DNA of 64,000 bases from Sinorhizobium fredii (GCF_002944405.1 NZ_CP024307.1:578501-642500); one strand, 5' to 3'. Shown: positions 10,532 to 20,652, numbered from the stretch's first letter. Notes: generated from the letters alone by a model not told the origin. A program made the numbers and translations.

Positions 10532-10646
10532 CCCTCATCCCTGTGCTTGTCACAGGGATCCAGCAGCGCTGCGTCGGCGGCGCGCAAGAGTCTTTCAGCC
10601 AAGGACTTGGCTGGCTGGATTCCTGTGACAAGCACAGGAATGAGGG
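10532..10646. repeat. Composite palindromic element (mosaic inverted repeat)
   Basis: Two 32-base arms (10532-10563 and 10615-10646) are inverted copies matching at 30 of 32 positions. Each arm itself contains a small palindrome (CCTGTG..CACAGG), and the centre holds a third hairpin (AGCCAAG..TTGGCT at 10598-10613). This nested layout resembles the dispersed intergenic mosaic elements of rhizobia. No other copy was noticed in this window. Confidence 0.8.
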
Positions 10647-10714
10647 TCGAAGGTGGGGCACGGCGGTACCACAATCGAAGAAGCGCAGCAGGTTGCTGTC
10701 GCGCACTGCGACCG

Positions 10715-10867
10715 TCACCGCGGGATCGACGAGGTGATTTCGCCGGAGATGGCGGCGTTCGCCTGTATCCTGTGCTGCGTTAGCGCGACATGGAGAATGC
10801 CGGATACTACGATCGACACGACGAGAACGGCGATGGTGGCGCCGAGCCCCGATTTGATCATCCCCAT
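10715..10867 (-). CDS. Small single-pass membrane protein
   Basis: 50-residue protein with one clear transmembrane helix (about residues 7-30, GATIAVLVVSIVVSGILHVAL) and a short polar tail. GGAGG lies immediately upstream; it suits either the ATG at 10867 or the in-frame ATG at 10861 (MIKSG), the latter having better spacing. Longer upstream extensions lack a ribosome site. No family recognised. It lies opposite the PBP gene. Confidence 0.5.
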   Translation of the reverse strand: MGMIKSGLGATIAVLVVSIVVSGILHVALTQHRIQANAAISGEITSSIPR

Positions 10868-11105
10868 GTCCTCCAGGAAGGCGTGAATTGCCGCTGCGGC
10901 TGTCAAAGCGTGAAATGGAGATATTCCTGTGGCGGCGACCCGGCTGTTCCCCGAGTAACGGTGGATATGGTTAACGATGTCTTCACGGGGTTGGCGGGCG
11001 GTCTGCAACAATCATGCGGCGCCACCATGTTTTGGACATGTTTCTGGCAACCACTCGCCGGCCGATGCGTTCTGCGCATGGGTGATAGATCGATCGAGAG
11101 CACGG

Positions 11106-13370
11106 ATGGCGCAAAGCGATGCCGCGTCGAAGATTGGCCCGGAGGACCAGGGGCCGGAAGAAGCCGTGCCGAGCCGAGATCACCCGGGCCGCGCGGATGG
11201 CGACGCATTTGCAAAAACCAGGAGAGCATTCGCCGGGCTCGGCCGTGCGCTGATGAGACTTGGCCGGGCGCTTGGGGAGGAAGTGCCGGTTGCGGCCCGT
11301 CGGGCCGGTGAGAAATCCGGCGCTGCCGCGCGCGACGCCCTAGAGCGGCTGCGGCGGAGCTCGAGCAGCAAGGCCGAAGCCGCCGGTTCGGCGGGCAGAT
11401 CAGCCGGCCAATGGCTGAAGGCGCGGCGCGGCGCGGCAACCGAAGACCGCCCGGCCTTACCGAAGCGTCCGGCCGGCCGTCGCGCTATCCTGCTGCGGAG
11501 CGCAGCGGCGGCGGCCGTAACGTCGTTCGTGCTGCTGGCCGTCGTCTTCGCCTGGGCGCTCCGCGATGTCCCCTGGAACGAAATCGCCGAGGGCTCGCTG
11601 AAGCCGGTCGTCGTGCTGGAAACCGCCGACGGCAAGCCTCTGGTGAGCCAGGGGCCGTTCCAGGGATCCTACGCGGCGCGCGCGGATTTTCCGCCGCACC
11701 TGATCGAGGCGGTGCTTGCCAGGGAGGACCGACGCTTCTATGAGCATTCCGGCATTGATCTGAGGGGCATCGCCCGGGCGCTCTACACCAATCTCGGCGC
11801 CGGCGAGGTCGTGCAGGGCGGCAGCACCATCACGCAGCAGCTGATCAAGATCCTCTATCTCGAGCGCGACCGCACCTGGAAGCGGAAGATCCAGGAGGCG
11901 GTGATCGCCTTCTGGCTGGAGCGCAAGCTCGGCAAGGACGAGATCCTCACCCGCTATCTGAACAATATCTATCTCGGTGCCGGCGCCACCGGCGTGCCGG
12001 CGGCGGCGCGCATCTATTTCGACAAGGAGGTCTCGGCGCTTTCGATCGGCGAGTCGGCGATGCTGGCGGCGATCATCCGCGCCCCCTCGCAGCTCAATCC
12101 GCTCACCAATCCGGAGGGCGCCCGCCAGCAGGCGGAACTGGTCCTCGATGCGATGGTCAAGGGCAACCGGATCACTCAGGATGAGGCGAAGGTCGCCCGC
12201 GCCGACTTCGGCAAGCTGCAGCCGACCAGCCCGGCGGTCCGCTCGGGAAGCTGGTTTGCCGACTGGATCATGCAGGACGCCCGCGAGCTCGCCGGCCCCT
12301 ATCGCGGCACGATCAAGGTCAGGACCACCATGGTGCCGCGGCTTCAGGCGATCGCCGAAAAGGTCGTCGCTGACGCGCTGAAACGCGAGGGGACCAAGGC
12401 GGGCGTCTCGCAGGCCGCCCTGGTGGCGATGACGCCGGAGGGCGCCGTCGTCGCCATGGTCGGCGGCCGCGACTATACCAAGAGCACCTTCAACCGCGCC
12501 TTTTCGGCGATGCGCCAGCCCGGCTCGGCCTTCAAGCTGTTCGTCTACTACGCCGCCCTGAAGCGTGGGCTGACGCCGTTCGACCCGGTCGAGGATGCGC
12601 CGATCGAAATCAACGGCTGGTCGCCGGAGAATTTCGGCGGCGGCTATAGCGGCGTCGTCAGCATTGCCGAGGCCTTTGCGCGGTCGCTGAACGCGGCGAC
12701 CGTGGCGCTCGCCATGGAGGTCGGCATCGACGAGGTCATCGCCTCTGCCCGGGAACTCGGCATCGACGCCAAGCTTGCCGACACGCCGAGCCTCGCGCTT
12801 GGTTCCTCGGAGGTGAACCTGCTCGACCTCACCGGCGCCTATGCTTCCGTCAGGGCCGGCCGGGCGCCGATCGAGCCCTGGGGCATCGAGTCGCTCCATG
12901 CCGAGGGCCAGCCGCAGGCCTTCCGCGTCGGCCCTTCCAGGGAGGCCACCACCGATATCAGCCAGTACCGATCGGATCTCGTTTCGCTCTTGCGGCTCGT
13001 CGTCGAGCGCGGCACCGGCCGCGAGGCCGATATCGGCATGCTCGCCGCAGGCAAGACCGGCACCAGCCAGAACCACCGCGACGCCTGGTTCGTCGGCTTC
13101 ACCGAACCACTGATCGTCGGCGTCTGGGTCGGCAACGACGACGAAACGCCGATGAAGGACGTGACCGGCGGCAAGCTGCCGGCGCGGATCTGGAAAAACT
13201 TCATGACCGCGGCACTGGCCGAGGGCACTCCGCAGGAGCCGGGTGCACAAGTGGCGGGCTCGGCGCCAGCTTGCAACTTCCGCGCCTGTGCCAGGGCGTA
13301 TCGGTCGTTCCGACCGGATGATTGCACGTTCCAGCCGTATTACGGACCGCGGAGGCTTTGCGAGAAGTAG
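11106..13370 (+). CDS. Class A penicillin-binding protein (transglycosylase/transpeptidase)
   Basis: Bifunctional peptidoglycan synthase, 754 residues from the chosen ATG. A charged cytoplasmic N-terminus of about 125 residues is followed by a membrane anchor (about 126-150). The GT51 glycosyltransferase domain shows EDRRFYEH (near 207) and GGSTITQQLIK. The transpeptidase domain has SAFK (nucleophile Ser near 473), SLN near 527 and KTGTS near 648, in the expected order. The C-terminus carries several cysteines. The open frame begins at 10977, but the first 43 codons look non-coding; ATG 11106 is the best start, though its ribosome site is weak. It is monocistronic here. Which PBP1 paralogue it is cannot be decided. 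Confidence 0.92.
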   Translation: MAQSDAASKIGPEDQGPEEAVPSRDHPGRADGDAFAKTRRAFAGLGRALMRLGRALGEEVPVAARRAGEKSGAAARDALERLRRSSSSKAEAAGSAGRSAGQWLKARRGAATEDRPALPKRPAGRRAILLRSAAAAAVTSFVLLAVVFAWALRDVPWNEIAEGSLKPVVVLETADGKPLVSQGPFQGSYAARADFPPHLIEAVLAREDRRFYEHSGIDLRGIARALYTNLGAGEVVQGGSTITQQLIKILYLERDRTWKRKIQEAVIAFWLERKLGKDEILTRYLNNIYLGAGATGVPAAARIYFDKEVSALSIGESAMLAAIIRAPSQLNPLTNPEGARQQAELVLDAMVKGNRITQDEAKVARADFGKLQPTSPAVRSGSWFADWIMQDARELAGPYRGTIKVRTTMVPRLQAIAEKVVADALKREGTKAGVSQAALVAMTPEGAVVAMVGGRDYTKSTFNRAFSAMRQPGSAFKLFVYYAALKRGLTPFDPVEDAPIEINGWSPENFGGGYSGVVSIAEAFARSLNAATVALAMEVGIDEVIASARELGIDAKLADTPSLALGSSEVNLLDLTGAYASVRAGRAPIEPWGIESLHAEGQPQAFRVGPSREATTDISQYRSDLVSLLRLVVERGTGREADIGMLAAGKTGTSQNHRDAWFVGFTEPLIVGVWVGNDDETPMKDVTGGKLPARIWKNFMTAALAEGTPQEPGAQVAGSAPACNFRACARAYRSFRPDDCTFQPYYGPRRLCEK

Positions 13371-13547
13371 AGATCGAAGGGCGGCGCAGTGCCGTGCCTG
13401 AAGTGTCTTCGGTCGGTCGAGCTTCTTCTGTGCGCCCAAGTCCAAAGCTCAGAAGACTGATCGTGTCCAGGTGGGGTGAGGCAGTGAAGCTTAGTGCAGT
13501 CTTCCGTGTTGAGAAGGTGTCACGACACTTCGCTAAGCGACGCGCGA

Positions 13548-13754
13548 TCATGCGCTACGCTCTGTCTCGCTTCCCTCGTCCAATTCCTGGATTGGCAGAA
13601 AGCCGTATCCGTGTAGCCACTCGCGAATGATGAGTCGGATTATCGATTCTCGCGTCATCTCAAGCAATTCGCAGGCGAGGACGAGCGCCAACTCCACGTC
13701 GTCGTCATCGAACGTCCGCCTATCCACGTTTTCGGTGTGAACCATTGTCGCCAT
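13548..13754 (-). CDS. Small ribbon-helix-helix-like protein
   Basis: 68-residue acidic protein with a helical core (VACELLEMTRESIIRLIIREWL) that resembles the helices of RHH/CopG-type DNA-binding proteins. AGGGG precedes the ATG. No toxin-like partner is adjacent; the left neighbour is the PBP gene on the other strand. The call is by pattern only. Confidence 0.55.
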   Translation of the reverse strand: MATMVHTENVDRRTFDDDDVELALVLACELLEMTRESIIRLIIREWLHGYGFLPIQELDEGSETERSA

Positions 13755-14353
13755 GACTGCCCCTACTACTACAACCTCACAGACTAAAGGTTCTCACAGC
13801 ACACGTTACAGTCAAGGATTACAGGCCCCTTCAAAGGGGTAGAATATGCCGCTAAGCCGTTGGAAAAATTGAGCTAAGACCTTTGTCGCGGTCTCCTAAG
13901 ACTAAGGTCCTAAAGTCCCGTGCGCGCGGGCACAAGTCGCCGAGGCAACAGGCGACCTATTGAACGCAGTCAAAGCTAATAAGGCCGGGCGGGCAAAGCG
14001 GCACTCACACGGGACGGGGCCCAGAGGCGCGGAGCTAACCCGAGTCCCAGACCTGCCGGAGGGTATACGGCGATGCTCTGGGTCCCGCGTGGCGCACACC
14101 GGAGGGGGATTATTCTCCGACGTGGTAACTGCGCATTTTGCTCCCCCGTTTGGCCTTGAGAAAATCTCCCAAATCGGCGGCGGAAAGTACATCTTGCGGG
14201 CTGCTCGATGTGCGTCCTGGCACATGCGAATTACTGAGGGATCCGGCGGGAACCTTTTGCGCGACAATACGTTACCCGGAATCGCTCCGCTCATCCTGGC
14301 CCCAACCCGGGAGCCGTGCCGCTCTGCAAATACGATGATTTTATTGAGAAAAC
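13755..14353. other. 600-base gap without a recognisable gene
   Basis: Between the small RHH-like gene and tRNA-Thr no frame shows convincing coding character. On the minus strand a TTGACT at about 13808-13813 could be a -35 element for the RHH-like gene. The GC-rich stretch 13920-14130 contains several short complementary segments and might fold, but no tmRNA, RNase P, SRP or 6S signature was recognised. Confidence 0.4.
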
Positions 14354-14428
14354 TGGTGCTGCTAGAGAGATTTGAACTCTCGGCCTCTCCCTTACCAAGG
14401 GAGTGCTCTACCCCTGAGCTATAGCAGC
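14354..14428 (-). tRNA. tRNA-Thr (anticodon GGT)
   Basis: Complete 75-base cloverleaf with encoded CCA. The acceptor stem pairs GCTGCTA with TAGCAGC, the D-arm is GCTC..GAGC, the anticodon stem CTCCC/GGGAG encloses loop TTGGTAA (anticodon GGT, reading ACC/ACT), and the T-arm GAGAG/CTCTC encloses TTCAAAT. No duplicated 3' end that would mark an integrated element was seen on its 3' side. Confidence 0.95.
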
Positions 14429-14687
14429 ATCCGGCGGCGTTTCGAGTACGCCGCAGCAAGCGAGGGGCCTATTGCCATAGCTTGCGGGAGAGCGCAAGCC
14501 GCATTTCGAAGTTTTTGGTCGGGTTGGGACATGCCGGCATGCGGCAGGTCCGGTATCGGATCGCAAATGCCGCTGGTTTCAATAGGTTGGGCTAGATCGT
14601 GGCTGAAAATTCGCCTTTGTTTTTTCGCATTTCTCTCGGTCCGAAATCCTCTTGCTGCTTCCGGGGCGCCCGCTTTTGCGCTAATCC

Positions 14688-14906
14688 ATGATCATGCAGA
14701 ACGACGACGACAAGGAGCGCGCGCCGGGGCCGCGAAGCGGTGTTGAGAAGGGCGTGAACGAAGCCGAGGCGAGGCGGCAGCGGCTGGCGAAGACGCTGCG
14801 CGACAATCTCCAGCGCCGCAAGCAGCAGGCGCGGGCCCGCCGGGCCGGCGACGCCGACGAGACATCCGGGCTGCTTGCCGCAAAATCGGACGAATCGGAC
14901 GAATAG
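14688..14906 (+). CDS. Small basic-acidic hypothetical protein upstream of murA
   Basis: 72-residue highly charged protein with an Arg/Lys/Gln-rich helix in the middle (EAEARRQRLAKTLRDNLQRR) and an acidic tail. It could start at ATG 14688 or ATG 14694. It lies 160 bases before murA on the same strand. From memory, alphaproteobacteria often carry a short charged protein of this type before murA; function unknown. Confidence 0.65.
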   Translation: MIMQNDDDKERAPGPRSGVEKGVNEAEARRQRLAKTLRDNLQRRKQQARARRAGDADETSGLLAAKSDESDE

Positions 14907-15065
14907 TAGCGGCGGAGGATGAAGGCCGCGCACCCGGCGGCTTCGTCCCTTTCTTGTCGAGACGCATTTCAAGGCACTTCTAATTTCGCGGCATCTCCAC
15001 TAAGAGACGCCCTTCAGCAACACCGGAATTTCGAGAAAGCGGGCGGCGCCCGTGCGAGAGGTCTC

Positions 15066-16358
15066 ATGGATCGCATCAGGATCGTAGGCGGAAATCAACT
15101 CCACGGGGTCATCCCCATTTCCGGCGCCAAAAACGCCGCTTTGCCGCTGATGATCGCATCGCTCCTGACCGACGATACGCTGACGCTCGAAAACGTGCCG
15201 CATCTCGCCGATGTCGAGCAGCTGATCCGCATCCTCGGCAATCACGGCGCCGACATCTCCGTCAACGGCCGCCGCGAGCGCCAGGGCGAGAGCTACGCCC
15301 GCACCATCCATTTCACCAGCCGCAACATCGTCTCGACCACAGCCCCCTACGAGCTCGTCTCGAAAATGCGGGCGAGCTTCTGGGTGATCGGGCCGCTGCT
15401 TGCCCGCGAAGGCAAGGCGCGCGTCTCGCTGCCGGGCGGCTGCGCCATCGGCACCCGGCCGGTCGATCTCTTCATCGAGGGCCTGGCGGCGCTCGGCGCC
15501 AATATCGAGATCGACGGTGGCTATATCGACGCCACGGCGCCGGAAGGCGGGCTTACCGGCGGGCGCTATGTGTTTCCGAAGGTCTCCGTCGGCGCCACCC
15601 ATGTGCTGATGATGGCGGCGACGCTTGCCAACGGCACAACGGTGATCGGCAATGCGGCGCGCGAGCCCGAGGTCGCCGATCTTGCCAAGTGCCTGAACGC
15701 CATGGGCGCGAAGATCACCGGTGCCGGCACCGGCACGATCACCATTGAAGGCGTGCGCTCGCTGTCGGGCGCCCGCCACCGGGTGCTGCCCGACCGGATC
15801 GAGACGGGCACCTATGCCATGGCCGTGGCGATGACCGGCGGCGACGTGATCCTCGAGGACACGGATTCGAGCCTGCTCGAGACCGCGCTCGAGGCGATCC
15901 GCCGCACCGGCGCCGAGATCAGCGAGACGAACAGCGGCATCCGCGTCGTGCGCAACGGCGCCGGCATCCGGCCGGTCGATATCGTCACCGATCCCTTCCC
16001 GGGCTTCCCGACCGACCTGCAGGCCCAGTTCATGGGCCTGATGACCAAGTCGAGCGGCGTTTCCCATATCACCGAGACGATCTTCGAGAACCGCTTCATG
16101 CATGTGCAGGAACTGGCGCGGCTCGGCGCGAAGATCTCGCTGTCCGGCCAGACGGCGAAAATAGAGGGCGTCAGCCGCCTGAAGGGCGCCCCGGTAATGG
16201 CGACCGACCTGCGCGCCTCCGTGTCGCTGGTTATCGCCGGGCTTGCCGCCGAGGGCGAGACGATGGTCTCGCGCGTCTACCACCTCGACCGCGGCTTCGA
16301 GCGGCTGGAAGAGAAGCTGACGCGCTGCGGCGCCCATGTGGAACGCGTCAGCGATTGA
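15066..16358 (+). CDS. murA: UDP-N-acetylglucosamine 1-carboxyvinyltransferase
   Basis: 430-residue EPSP-fold enzyme transferring enolpyruvate from PEP to UDP-GlcNAc, the first committed step of peptidoglycan synthesis. The start ATG opens MDRIRIVGG, matching the family; [10 protein letters not shown] follows at once. The catalytic Cys126 lies in [11 protein letters not shown], equivalent to the fosfomycin-target Cys of E. coli MurA. The open frame extends 49 codons upstream, but family alignment and length favour 15066. Confidence 0.97.
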   Translation: MDRIRIVGGNQLHGVIPISGAKNAALPLMIASLLTDDTLTLENVPHLADVEQLIRILGNHGADISVNGRRERQGESYARTIHFTSRNIVSTTAPYELVSKMRASFWVIGPLLAREGKARVSLPGGCAIGTRPVDLFIEGLAALGANIEIDGGYIDATAPEGGLTGGRYVFPKVSVGATHVLMMAATLANGTTVIGNAAREPEVADLAKCLNAMGAKITGAGTGTITIEGVRSLSGARHRVLPDRIETGTYAMAVAMTGGDVILEDTDSSLLETALEAIRRTGAEISETNSGIRVVRNGAGIRPVDIVTDPFPGFPTDLQAQFMGLMTKSSGVSHITETIFENRFMHVQELARLGAKISLSGQTAKIEGVSRLKGAPVMATDLRASVSLVIAGLAAEGETMVSRVYHLDRGFERLEEKLTRCGAHVERVSD

Positions 16359-16365
16359 CCCGGAT

Positions 16366-16415
16366 GCATGTCGCCCAAAAGTGTACCGGTTTTGGGATCA
16401 CGACATGCACAAAAA
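16366..16415 (+). repeat. Dispersed repeat copy A (GCATGTCGCCCAAAAGTG type)
   Basis: Starts 8 bases after murA. The sequence from GCATGTCGCCC to GACATGCACAAAAA matches, with small differences and an indel, the reverse complement of 61732-61785. The outer parts form an inverted repeat (GCATGTCG / CGACATGC). This is a rhizobial intergenic repeat, here just downstream of murA. Confidence 0.75.
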
Positions 16416-16514
16416 TCCCGCGCCTGAAACCGTTGCGGTTTCGGACGCGACGTCTTATGTCCTTTGCGACCACCTGCTTATATGTGGGGCCATGAATGGG
16501 ACGGGATGGATCGC

Positions 16515-16955
16515 ATGGATGCTTTGAAGCTGCTGGCACTCGACGAGGAAGACCTGGGGGTCGTTTCCGCTCATGTGCAGGACGCAGTCTTCAAGGTGGC
16601 CGGCATTCATTATGATCCGCGCCGTCGTCAGTTTTCCCTCGTCATCAACCGCTTCGTCTGGGAGAAGGCGGAAGGCAAGCGCAAGAGCTTCGAGCGGCGC
16701 CGCGCCCTGCTGCTGTTCAAGTGTGTCACCGCCGTGCGCTCGCTCGGCTTCGACCGGATGGACATGGAAGCGGTGCTCGATCTGCTGGCGCTGCGCTTCC
16801 TGGTCAAGGGGGAGGGCCCCGAGGGCACGGTCGAGATCGTGCTTGCCGGCGATGCCTCGATCGCGCTCGATGTGGAATGCATCGAGGCGCAGCTTGCCGA
16901 TACCGGCGGGGCGTGGGAAACCGCGTTCAGGCCGCGCCATCCCGAAGGCAACTGA
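16515..16955 (+). CDS. DUF2948 family protein
   Basis: 146-residue protein of unknown function matching the DUF2948 pattern: MDALKLLALDEEDL start, the YDPRRRQFSLVINRF segment, and the FERRRALLLFKCV helix. ATG 16515 is chosen; ATG 16506 is an equally possible start three codons earlier. It precedes hisD by 32 bases in the conserved alphaproteobacterial order. Role unknown; cotranscription with hisD is likely. Confidence 0.85.
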   Translation: MDALKLLALDEEDLGVVSAHVQDAVFKVAGIHYDPRRRQFSLVINRFVWEKAEGKRKSFERRRALLLFKCVTAVRSLGFDRMDMEAVLDLLALRFLVKGEGPEGTVEIVLAGDASIALDVECIEAQLADTGGAWETAFRPRHPEGN

Positions 16956-16987
16956 GCAGAGGCCGCACCACCAAGAGGATCATCGCA

Positions 16988-18292
16988 TTGGCAATCTGGT
17001 TGAACTTTCTCGACAGCGGCTTCGAACGTGACTTCGCCGCCTTCCTGACAACCAAGCGGGAGGTCTCCGAGGACGTCAACGCCACCGTGCGCGCCATCAT
17101 CGACGACGTGCGGGCCCGCGGCGACGCCGCGCTCGCCGACTATTCCGCCCGCTTCGATCGCGTGGATTTCGGCGCCACCCCGATGGCGGTCAGCCCGGCC
17201 GAGATCGATGCGGCAATCGACGCGGTCGCGCCGGAGGTGCTCGGCGCGCTCAAGGTCGCGGCGACCCGCGTCGAGGCGCATCACCGCCGGCAGCTGCCGA
17301 AGGACGATCTCTACGAAGATGCGATGGGCGTCGGCCTCGGGTCGCGCTGGACGGCGATCGACGCGGTCGGGCTTTACGTTCCGGGCGGCACCGCCAGCTA
17401 TCCGAGCTCGGTGCTGATGAACGCGCTGCCGGCCAAGGTCGCCGGCGTGCCGCGCATCGTCATGGTCGTGCCGACAAGGGGCGGTGCGATCAACCCCGCC
17501 GTGCTGGCGGCGGCAAGGCTTGCCGGCGTCGAAGAGATCTATCGGATCGGCGGCGCCCAGGCGATTGCCGCGCTCGCCTACGGCACTGAGACGATCGCGC
17601 CGGTGGCGAAGATCATGGGACCCGGCAATGCCTATGTGGCGGCCGCCAAGCGGCAGGTCTTCGGCACGGTCGGCATCGACATGATCGCCGGCCCCTCCGA
17701 GGTGCTGGTGATCGCCGATGGCGACAACGATCCGGATTGGATCGCCGCCGATCTGCTGGCCCAGGCCGAGCACGATGCCGGCGCCCAGGCGATCCTGATT
17801 ACCGATGACGCCGCCTTCGGCGCGGCGGTCGAACAGGCAGTCGAACGGCAGCTGAAGACGCTGCCGCGCGCCGAGACGGCGGCGGCGAGCTGGCGCGATT
17901 TCGGTGCCGTGATCCTGGTGCCGGACCTCGACACGGCGGTGCCGCTCGCCAACCGGATCGCCGCCGAGCATCTCGAGCTGGCCCTGGCAGATCCGGACTC
18001 GATGGTGCCGAAGATCCGCAATGCCGGCGCCATTTTCATCGGCCGGCACACGCCGGAGGTAATCGGCGACTATGTCGGCGGCTCCAACCACGTGCTGCCG
18101 ACGGCGCGCTCGGCGCGCTTCTCCTCCGGTCTCGGCGTGCTCGATTATATGAAGCGGACCTCGATCCTCAGGCTCGGGCCCGAGCAGCTGCGCATTCTCG
18201 GCCCGGCGGCGATCGCGCTCGCCAAATCGGAAGGGCTGGAGGCCCATGCCCGCTCGGTTGCCATCCGCTTCAATCTTGAGGACGCCGGATGA
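16988..18292 (+). CDS. hisD: Histidinol dehydrogenase
   Basis: 434-residue enzyme oxidising L-histidinol to L-histidine with NAD and Zn, the last two steps of histidine synthesis. It starts at TTG 16988 ([11 protein letters not shown]) with AAGAGGA at 16973-16979; this fits the family length. Visible signatures are [47 protein letters not shown], the QAEHDAGAQ zinc/catalytic segment and [11 protein letters not shown]. Its stop overlaps the start of the UPF0262 gene (ATGA). Confidence 0.96.
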   Translation: MAIWLNFLDSGFERDFAAFLTTKREVSEDVNATVRAIIDDVRARGDAALADYSARFDRVDFGATPMAVSPAEIDAAIDAVAPEVLGALKVAATRVEAHHRRQLPKDDLYEDAMGVGLGSRWTAIDAVGLYVPGGTASYPSSVLMNALPAKVAGVPRIVMVVPTRGGAINPAVLAAARLAGVEEIYRIGGAQAIAALAYGTETIAPVAKIMGPGNAYVAAAKRQVFGTVGIDMIAGPSEVLVIADGDNDPDWIAADLLAQAEHDAGAQAILITDDAAFGAAVEQAVERQLKTLPRAETAAASWRDFGAVILVPDLDTAVPLANRIAAEHLELALADPDSMVPKIRNAGAIFIGRHTPEVIGDYVGGSNHVLPTARSARFSSGLGVLDYMKRTSILRLGPEQLRILGPAAIALAKSEGLEAHARSVAIRFNLEDAG

Positions 18293-18765
18293 GGGCCGAC
18301 CGCAACCTGCGCCTCTGCGATGTCGTGCTGGACGAGACGATCGGCCGCTCGACGCCGGACGTCGAGCACGAGCGCGCGGTTGCGATCTTCGATCTCCTGG
18401 AAGAGAACCTGTTCGAGCCCGTCGGTCACCCGGGCGGTCCCTATCGGCTCAATCTGTCGCTGGTCGACTCGAAGCTCGTCTTTGCTATCTCGACCGACGG
18501 CGGCGATGCGGTTGCCACCCATATTCTGTCGCTCACCCCCTTTCGCCGCATCGTGAAGGACTATTTCCTGATCTGCGAAAGCTATTACGAGGCGATCCGC
18601 ACCGCGACGCCGAGCCAGATCGAGGCGATCGACATGGGCCGCCGCGGCATCCACAACGAGGGCTCGCAGACGCTGATGGATCGGCTTTCCGGCAAGATCA
18701 GGCTGGATTTCGACACGGCGCGGCGCCTTTTCACCCTGGTCTGCGTGCTCTATTGGCGCGGCTGA
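18289..18765 (+). CDS. UPF0262 family protein
   Basis: 158-residue conserved alphaproteobacterial protein of unknown function. The ATG overlaps the hisD stop by four bases, indicating translational coupling. Recognisable are [21 protein letters not shown] near the start and [21 protein letters not shown] near the end. No catalytic motif is evident; the position between hisD and a phosphatase-like gene is the usual one. Confidence 0.88.
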   Translation: MRADRNLRLCDVVLDETIGRSTPDVEHERAVAIFDLLEENLFEPVGHPGGPYRLNLSLVDSKLVFAISTDGGDAVATHILSLTPFRRIVKDYFLICESYYEAIRTATPSQIEAIDMGRRGIHNEGSQTLMDRLSGKIRLDFDTARRLFTLVCVLYWRG

Positions 18766-18776
18766 CGGAGGCGGAG

Positions 18777-19238
18777 ATGAGCGGCATCGCCGAGCCAGGA
18801 TCGAAGATGCCCCGCTCGATACTGTTCATGTGCGGCATGAACGCGATCCGCTCGCCGATCGCCGAGGCGCTCGCCAAAGCCGCTTTGCCGAAGGGAACCT
18901 ATGTGGCTTCGGCCGGCGTGCGGCAGGGCGAGCGAGACCCCTTCGTCGATGTCGTTCTCGACGAGATCGGCCTCTCGATCGGCCGCCATCAGCCGCGCAC
19001 GCTCGAAGAGCTCGAAGACGACTACTTCGACGTGATCGTGACGCTGGCGCCGGAGGCGCACCACAAGGCGCTGGAGCTGACCCGCTCCATGGCCATCGAC
19101 GTCGTCTATTGGCCGACGCCGGATCCGACGGTGGCGACCGGCACCCGCGACCAGATCGTCGGCGCCTATCGCGCCGTCAGGGACCACCTCGCCGGCCTCA
19201 TCGCCAGCCGGCTCGCCGGCCGCGAGAAGGTCGGCTGA
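18777..19238 (+). CDS. Low-molecular-weight phosphotyrosine phosphatase-like protein
   Basis: 153-residue protein with the CX5R P-loop as CGMNAIRS near residue 19, followed by PIAEALAKA, as in the LMW-PTP/arsenate reductase fold. The C-terminal WPTPDPT segment supplies the aspartates expected of the general acid region. ATG 18777 has GGAG just upstream and lies 11 bases after the UPF0262 stop. Whether it is a protein phosphatase or an arsenate-type enzyme cannot be told. Confidence 0.85.
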   Translation: MSGIAEPGSKMPRSILFMCGMNAIRSPIAEALAKAALPKGTYVASAGVRQGERDPFVDVVLDEIGLSIGRHQPRTLEELEDDYFDVIVTLAPEAHHKALELTRSMAIDVVYWPTPDPTVATGTRDQIVGAYRAVRDHLAGLIASRLAGREKVG

Positions 19239-19416
19239 AGGCCGGCGTCCTTCGCTTTTGCGTGAATGAAGGCGACAGCGGCAGCGCAGGGTAGAATTCA
19301 GGAAAAAACGGGCATCAAGGCGGGTTCACAAATCCATGGCGATTGTGTAGTTTCCGGCAAATTTTTCAAGGATGCGTGGCGCATCCGCTCTTGAACATGA
19401 GAAAGCATCATCCTTT

Positions 19417-19635
19417 ATGGCGAAAGAAGAAGTCCTCGAATTTCCGGGCGTGGTCACCGAATTGCTTCCCAACGCGACCTTCCGCGTGAAGCTTGAGAAC
19501 GACCATGAGATCATCGCCCACACGGCCGGCCGCATGCGCAAGAATCGCATCCGCGTTCTCGCCGGCGACAAGGTGCTGGTCGAGATGACCCCCTACGACC
19601 TGACCAAGGGCCGCATCACCTACCGCTTCAAGTAA
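19417..19635 (+). CDS. infA: Translation initiation factor IF-1
   Basis: 72-residue S1/OB-fold factor that binds the 30S A-site during initiation. [19 protein letters not shown] and [21 protein letters not shown] are diagnostic. Upstream in-frame codons are not part of the family; ATG 19417 gives the standard length. It sits between the phosphatase-like gene and maf. Confidence 0.97.
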   Translation: MAKEEVLEFPGVVTELLPNATFRVKLENDHEIIAHTAGRMRKNRIRVLAGDKVLVEMTPYDLTKGRITYRFK

Positions 19636-19676
19636 GCGTTAGCGGCGGTAACCTCCGGGATTCGCGGCTCGTTTCC

Positions 19677-20297
19677 ATGACAGTCACCCAAAAGCTGATA
19701 TTGGCCTCCGGATCGCCGCGTCGCGTCGAACTCTTGGCGCAGGCCGGCATCGAGCCGGCGCGCCTGCTGCCGATGGACCTCGACGAGACGCCCAAGCGCG
19801 CCGAGCACCCCCGCTCGCTCGCCCGCCGGCTTTCCGCCGAGAAGGCGAAGGCGGCGCTGGCGGCGATCAAGGGAGAGCCGGGCTGGGACGGGAGCTACAT
19901 TCTCGCGGCCGACACGGTCGTCTGCGTCGGCCGCCGCATCCTGCCGAAGCCGGAGCTCGTCAGTGAAGCGTCGAGTGCGCTGCACCTTCTTTCCGGCCGC
20001 AGCCATCGTGTCTATACCGGCATCTGCCTCGTTACGCCGGATCGGACGCTCCGCCAGAAGGTCGTCGACACCAAGGTGCGCTTCAAGCGCCTTTCGGGCC
20101 TTGACATCGAGACCTATCTCGCCTCCGGCCAATGGCGCGGCAAGGCCGGCGGCTACGGCATCCAGGGCATCGCCGGAAGTTTCGTCGTCAAGCTCGTCGG
20201 CTCCTACACCAATGTGGTAGGCTTGCCGCTCTACGAGACCGTCAGTCTCCTCATCGGCGAGGGGTACGACGTCCACGGTCGCTGGCTGGAAGGCTGA
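19677..20297 (+). CDS. maf: Maf-like nucleoside triphosphate pyrophosphatase
   Basis: 206-residue Maf/HAM1-fold enzyme hydrolysing non-canonical or house-cleaning NTPs. The N-terminal [10 protein letters not shown] phosphate-binding motif and ILAADTVV with its acidic metal-binding residues are present, and the C-terminal [15 protein letters not shown] is diagnostic. It lies 41 bases after infA and 6 bases before yacG. Confidence 0.94.
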   Translation: MTVTQKLILASGSPRRVELLAQAGIEPARLLPMDLDETPKRAEHPRSLARRLSAEKAKAALAAIKGEPGWDGSYILAADTVVCVGRRILPKPELVSEASSALHLLSGRSHRVYTGICLVTPDRTLRQKVVDTKVRFKRLSGLDIETYLASGQWRGKAGGYGIQGIAGSFVVKLVGSYTNVVGLPLYETVSLLIGEGYDVHGRWLEG

Positions 20298-20303
20298 AGA
20301 CAG

Positions 20304-20516
20304 GTGAGCGGCGAAGGCAAGAAGAAGAGTTCGAATGTCGAACCCCTGCGCCCGACTCGGCCCTGCCCGGAATGCGGCCGCCCGTCGGTGCGCGAGCACT
20401 ATCCCTTCTGCTCTGAGCGCTGCCGCAACGTGGACCTCAACCGCTGGCTTTCCGGCTCCTACGCCATCCCTGTCGCCGACGACGAGTCGAAGGCCGACGA
20501 CGACGAGGATCGCTGA
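20304..20516 (+). CDS. yacG: DNA gyrase inhibitor YacG (zinc-binding)
   Basis: 70-residue zinc protein with CPECGRPS and [14 protein letters not shown], giving the Cys4 zinc knuckle, then an acidic tail. In E. coli YacG binds GyrB and inhibits gyrase. The start is GTG 20304, six bases after the maf stop, so the two are probably coupled. Confidence 0.92.
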   Translation: MSGEGKKKSSNVEPLRPTRPCPECGRPSVREHYPFCSERCRNVDLNRWLSGSYAIPVADDESKADDDEDR

Positions 20517-20624
20517 CAGCGCGGCGCAAGGCGCCGAAGCCTGCTCCGATCCTGCTGAATCCCTTCGCTTTTCACGGCTTTTCCACGCCCCGGGGATTTC
20601 CTTCGAAAAAGAGTCATTTGGTGC

Positions 20625-20652
20625 TGGACACCGCCGAACAAGATGCTATAAC
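20625..20652 (+). promoter_or_regulatory. Sigma-70 type promoter of tRNA-Phe
   Basis: TGGACA at 20625-20630 and TATAAC at 20647-20652 are separated by 16 bases and lie about 70 bases upstream of the mature tRNA-Phe. The pair resembles the rhizobial housekeeping consensus (CTTGAC / CTATAT). Assignment is by pattern only. Confidence 0.55.

Noticed and set aside
13902..14353. Possible tmRNA, RNase P or 6S RNA in the gap before tRNA-Thr
   Set aside because: None of the conserved sequences of these RNAs could be found on either strand.
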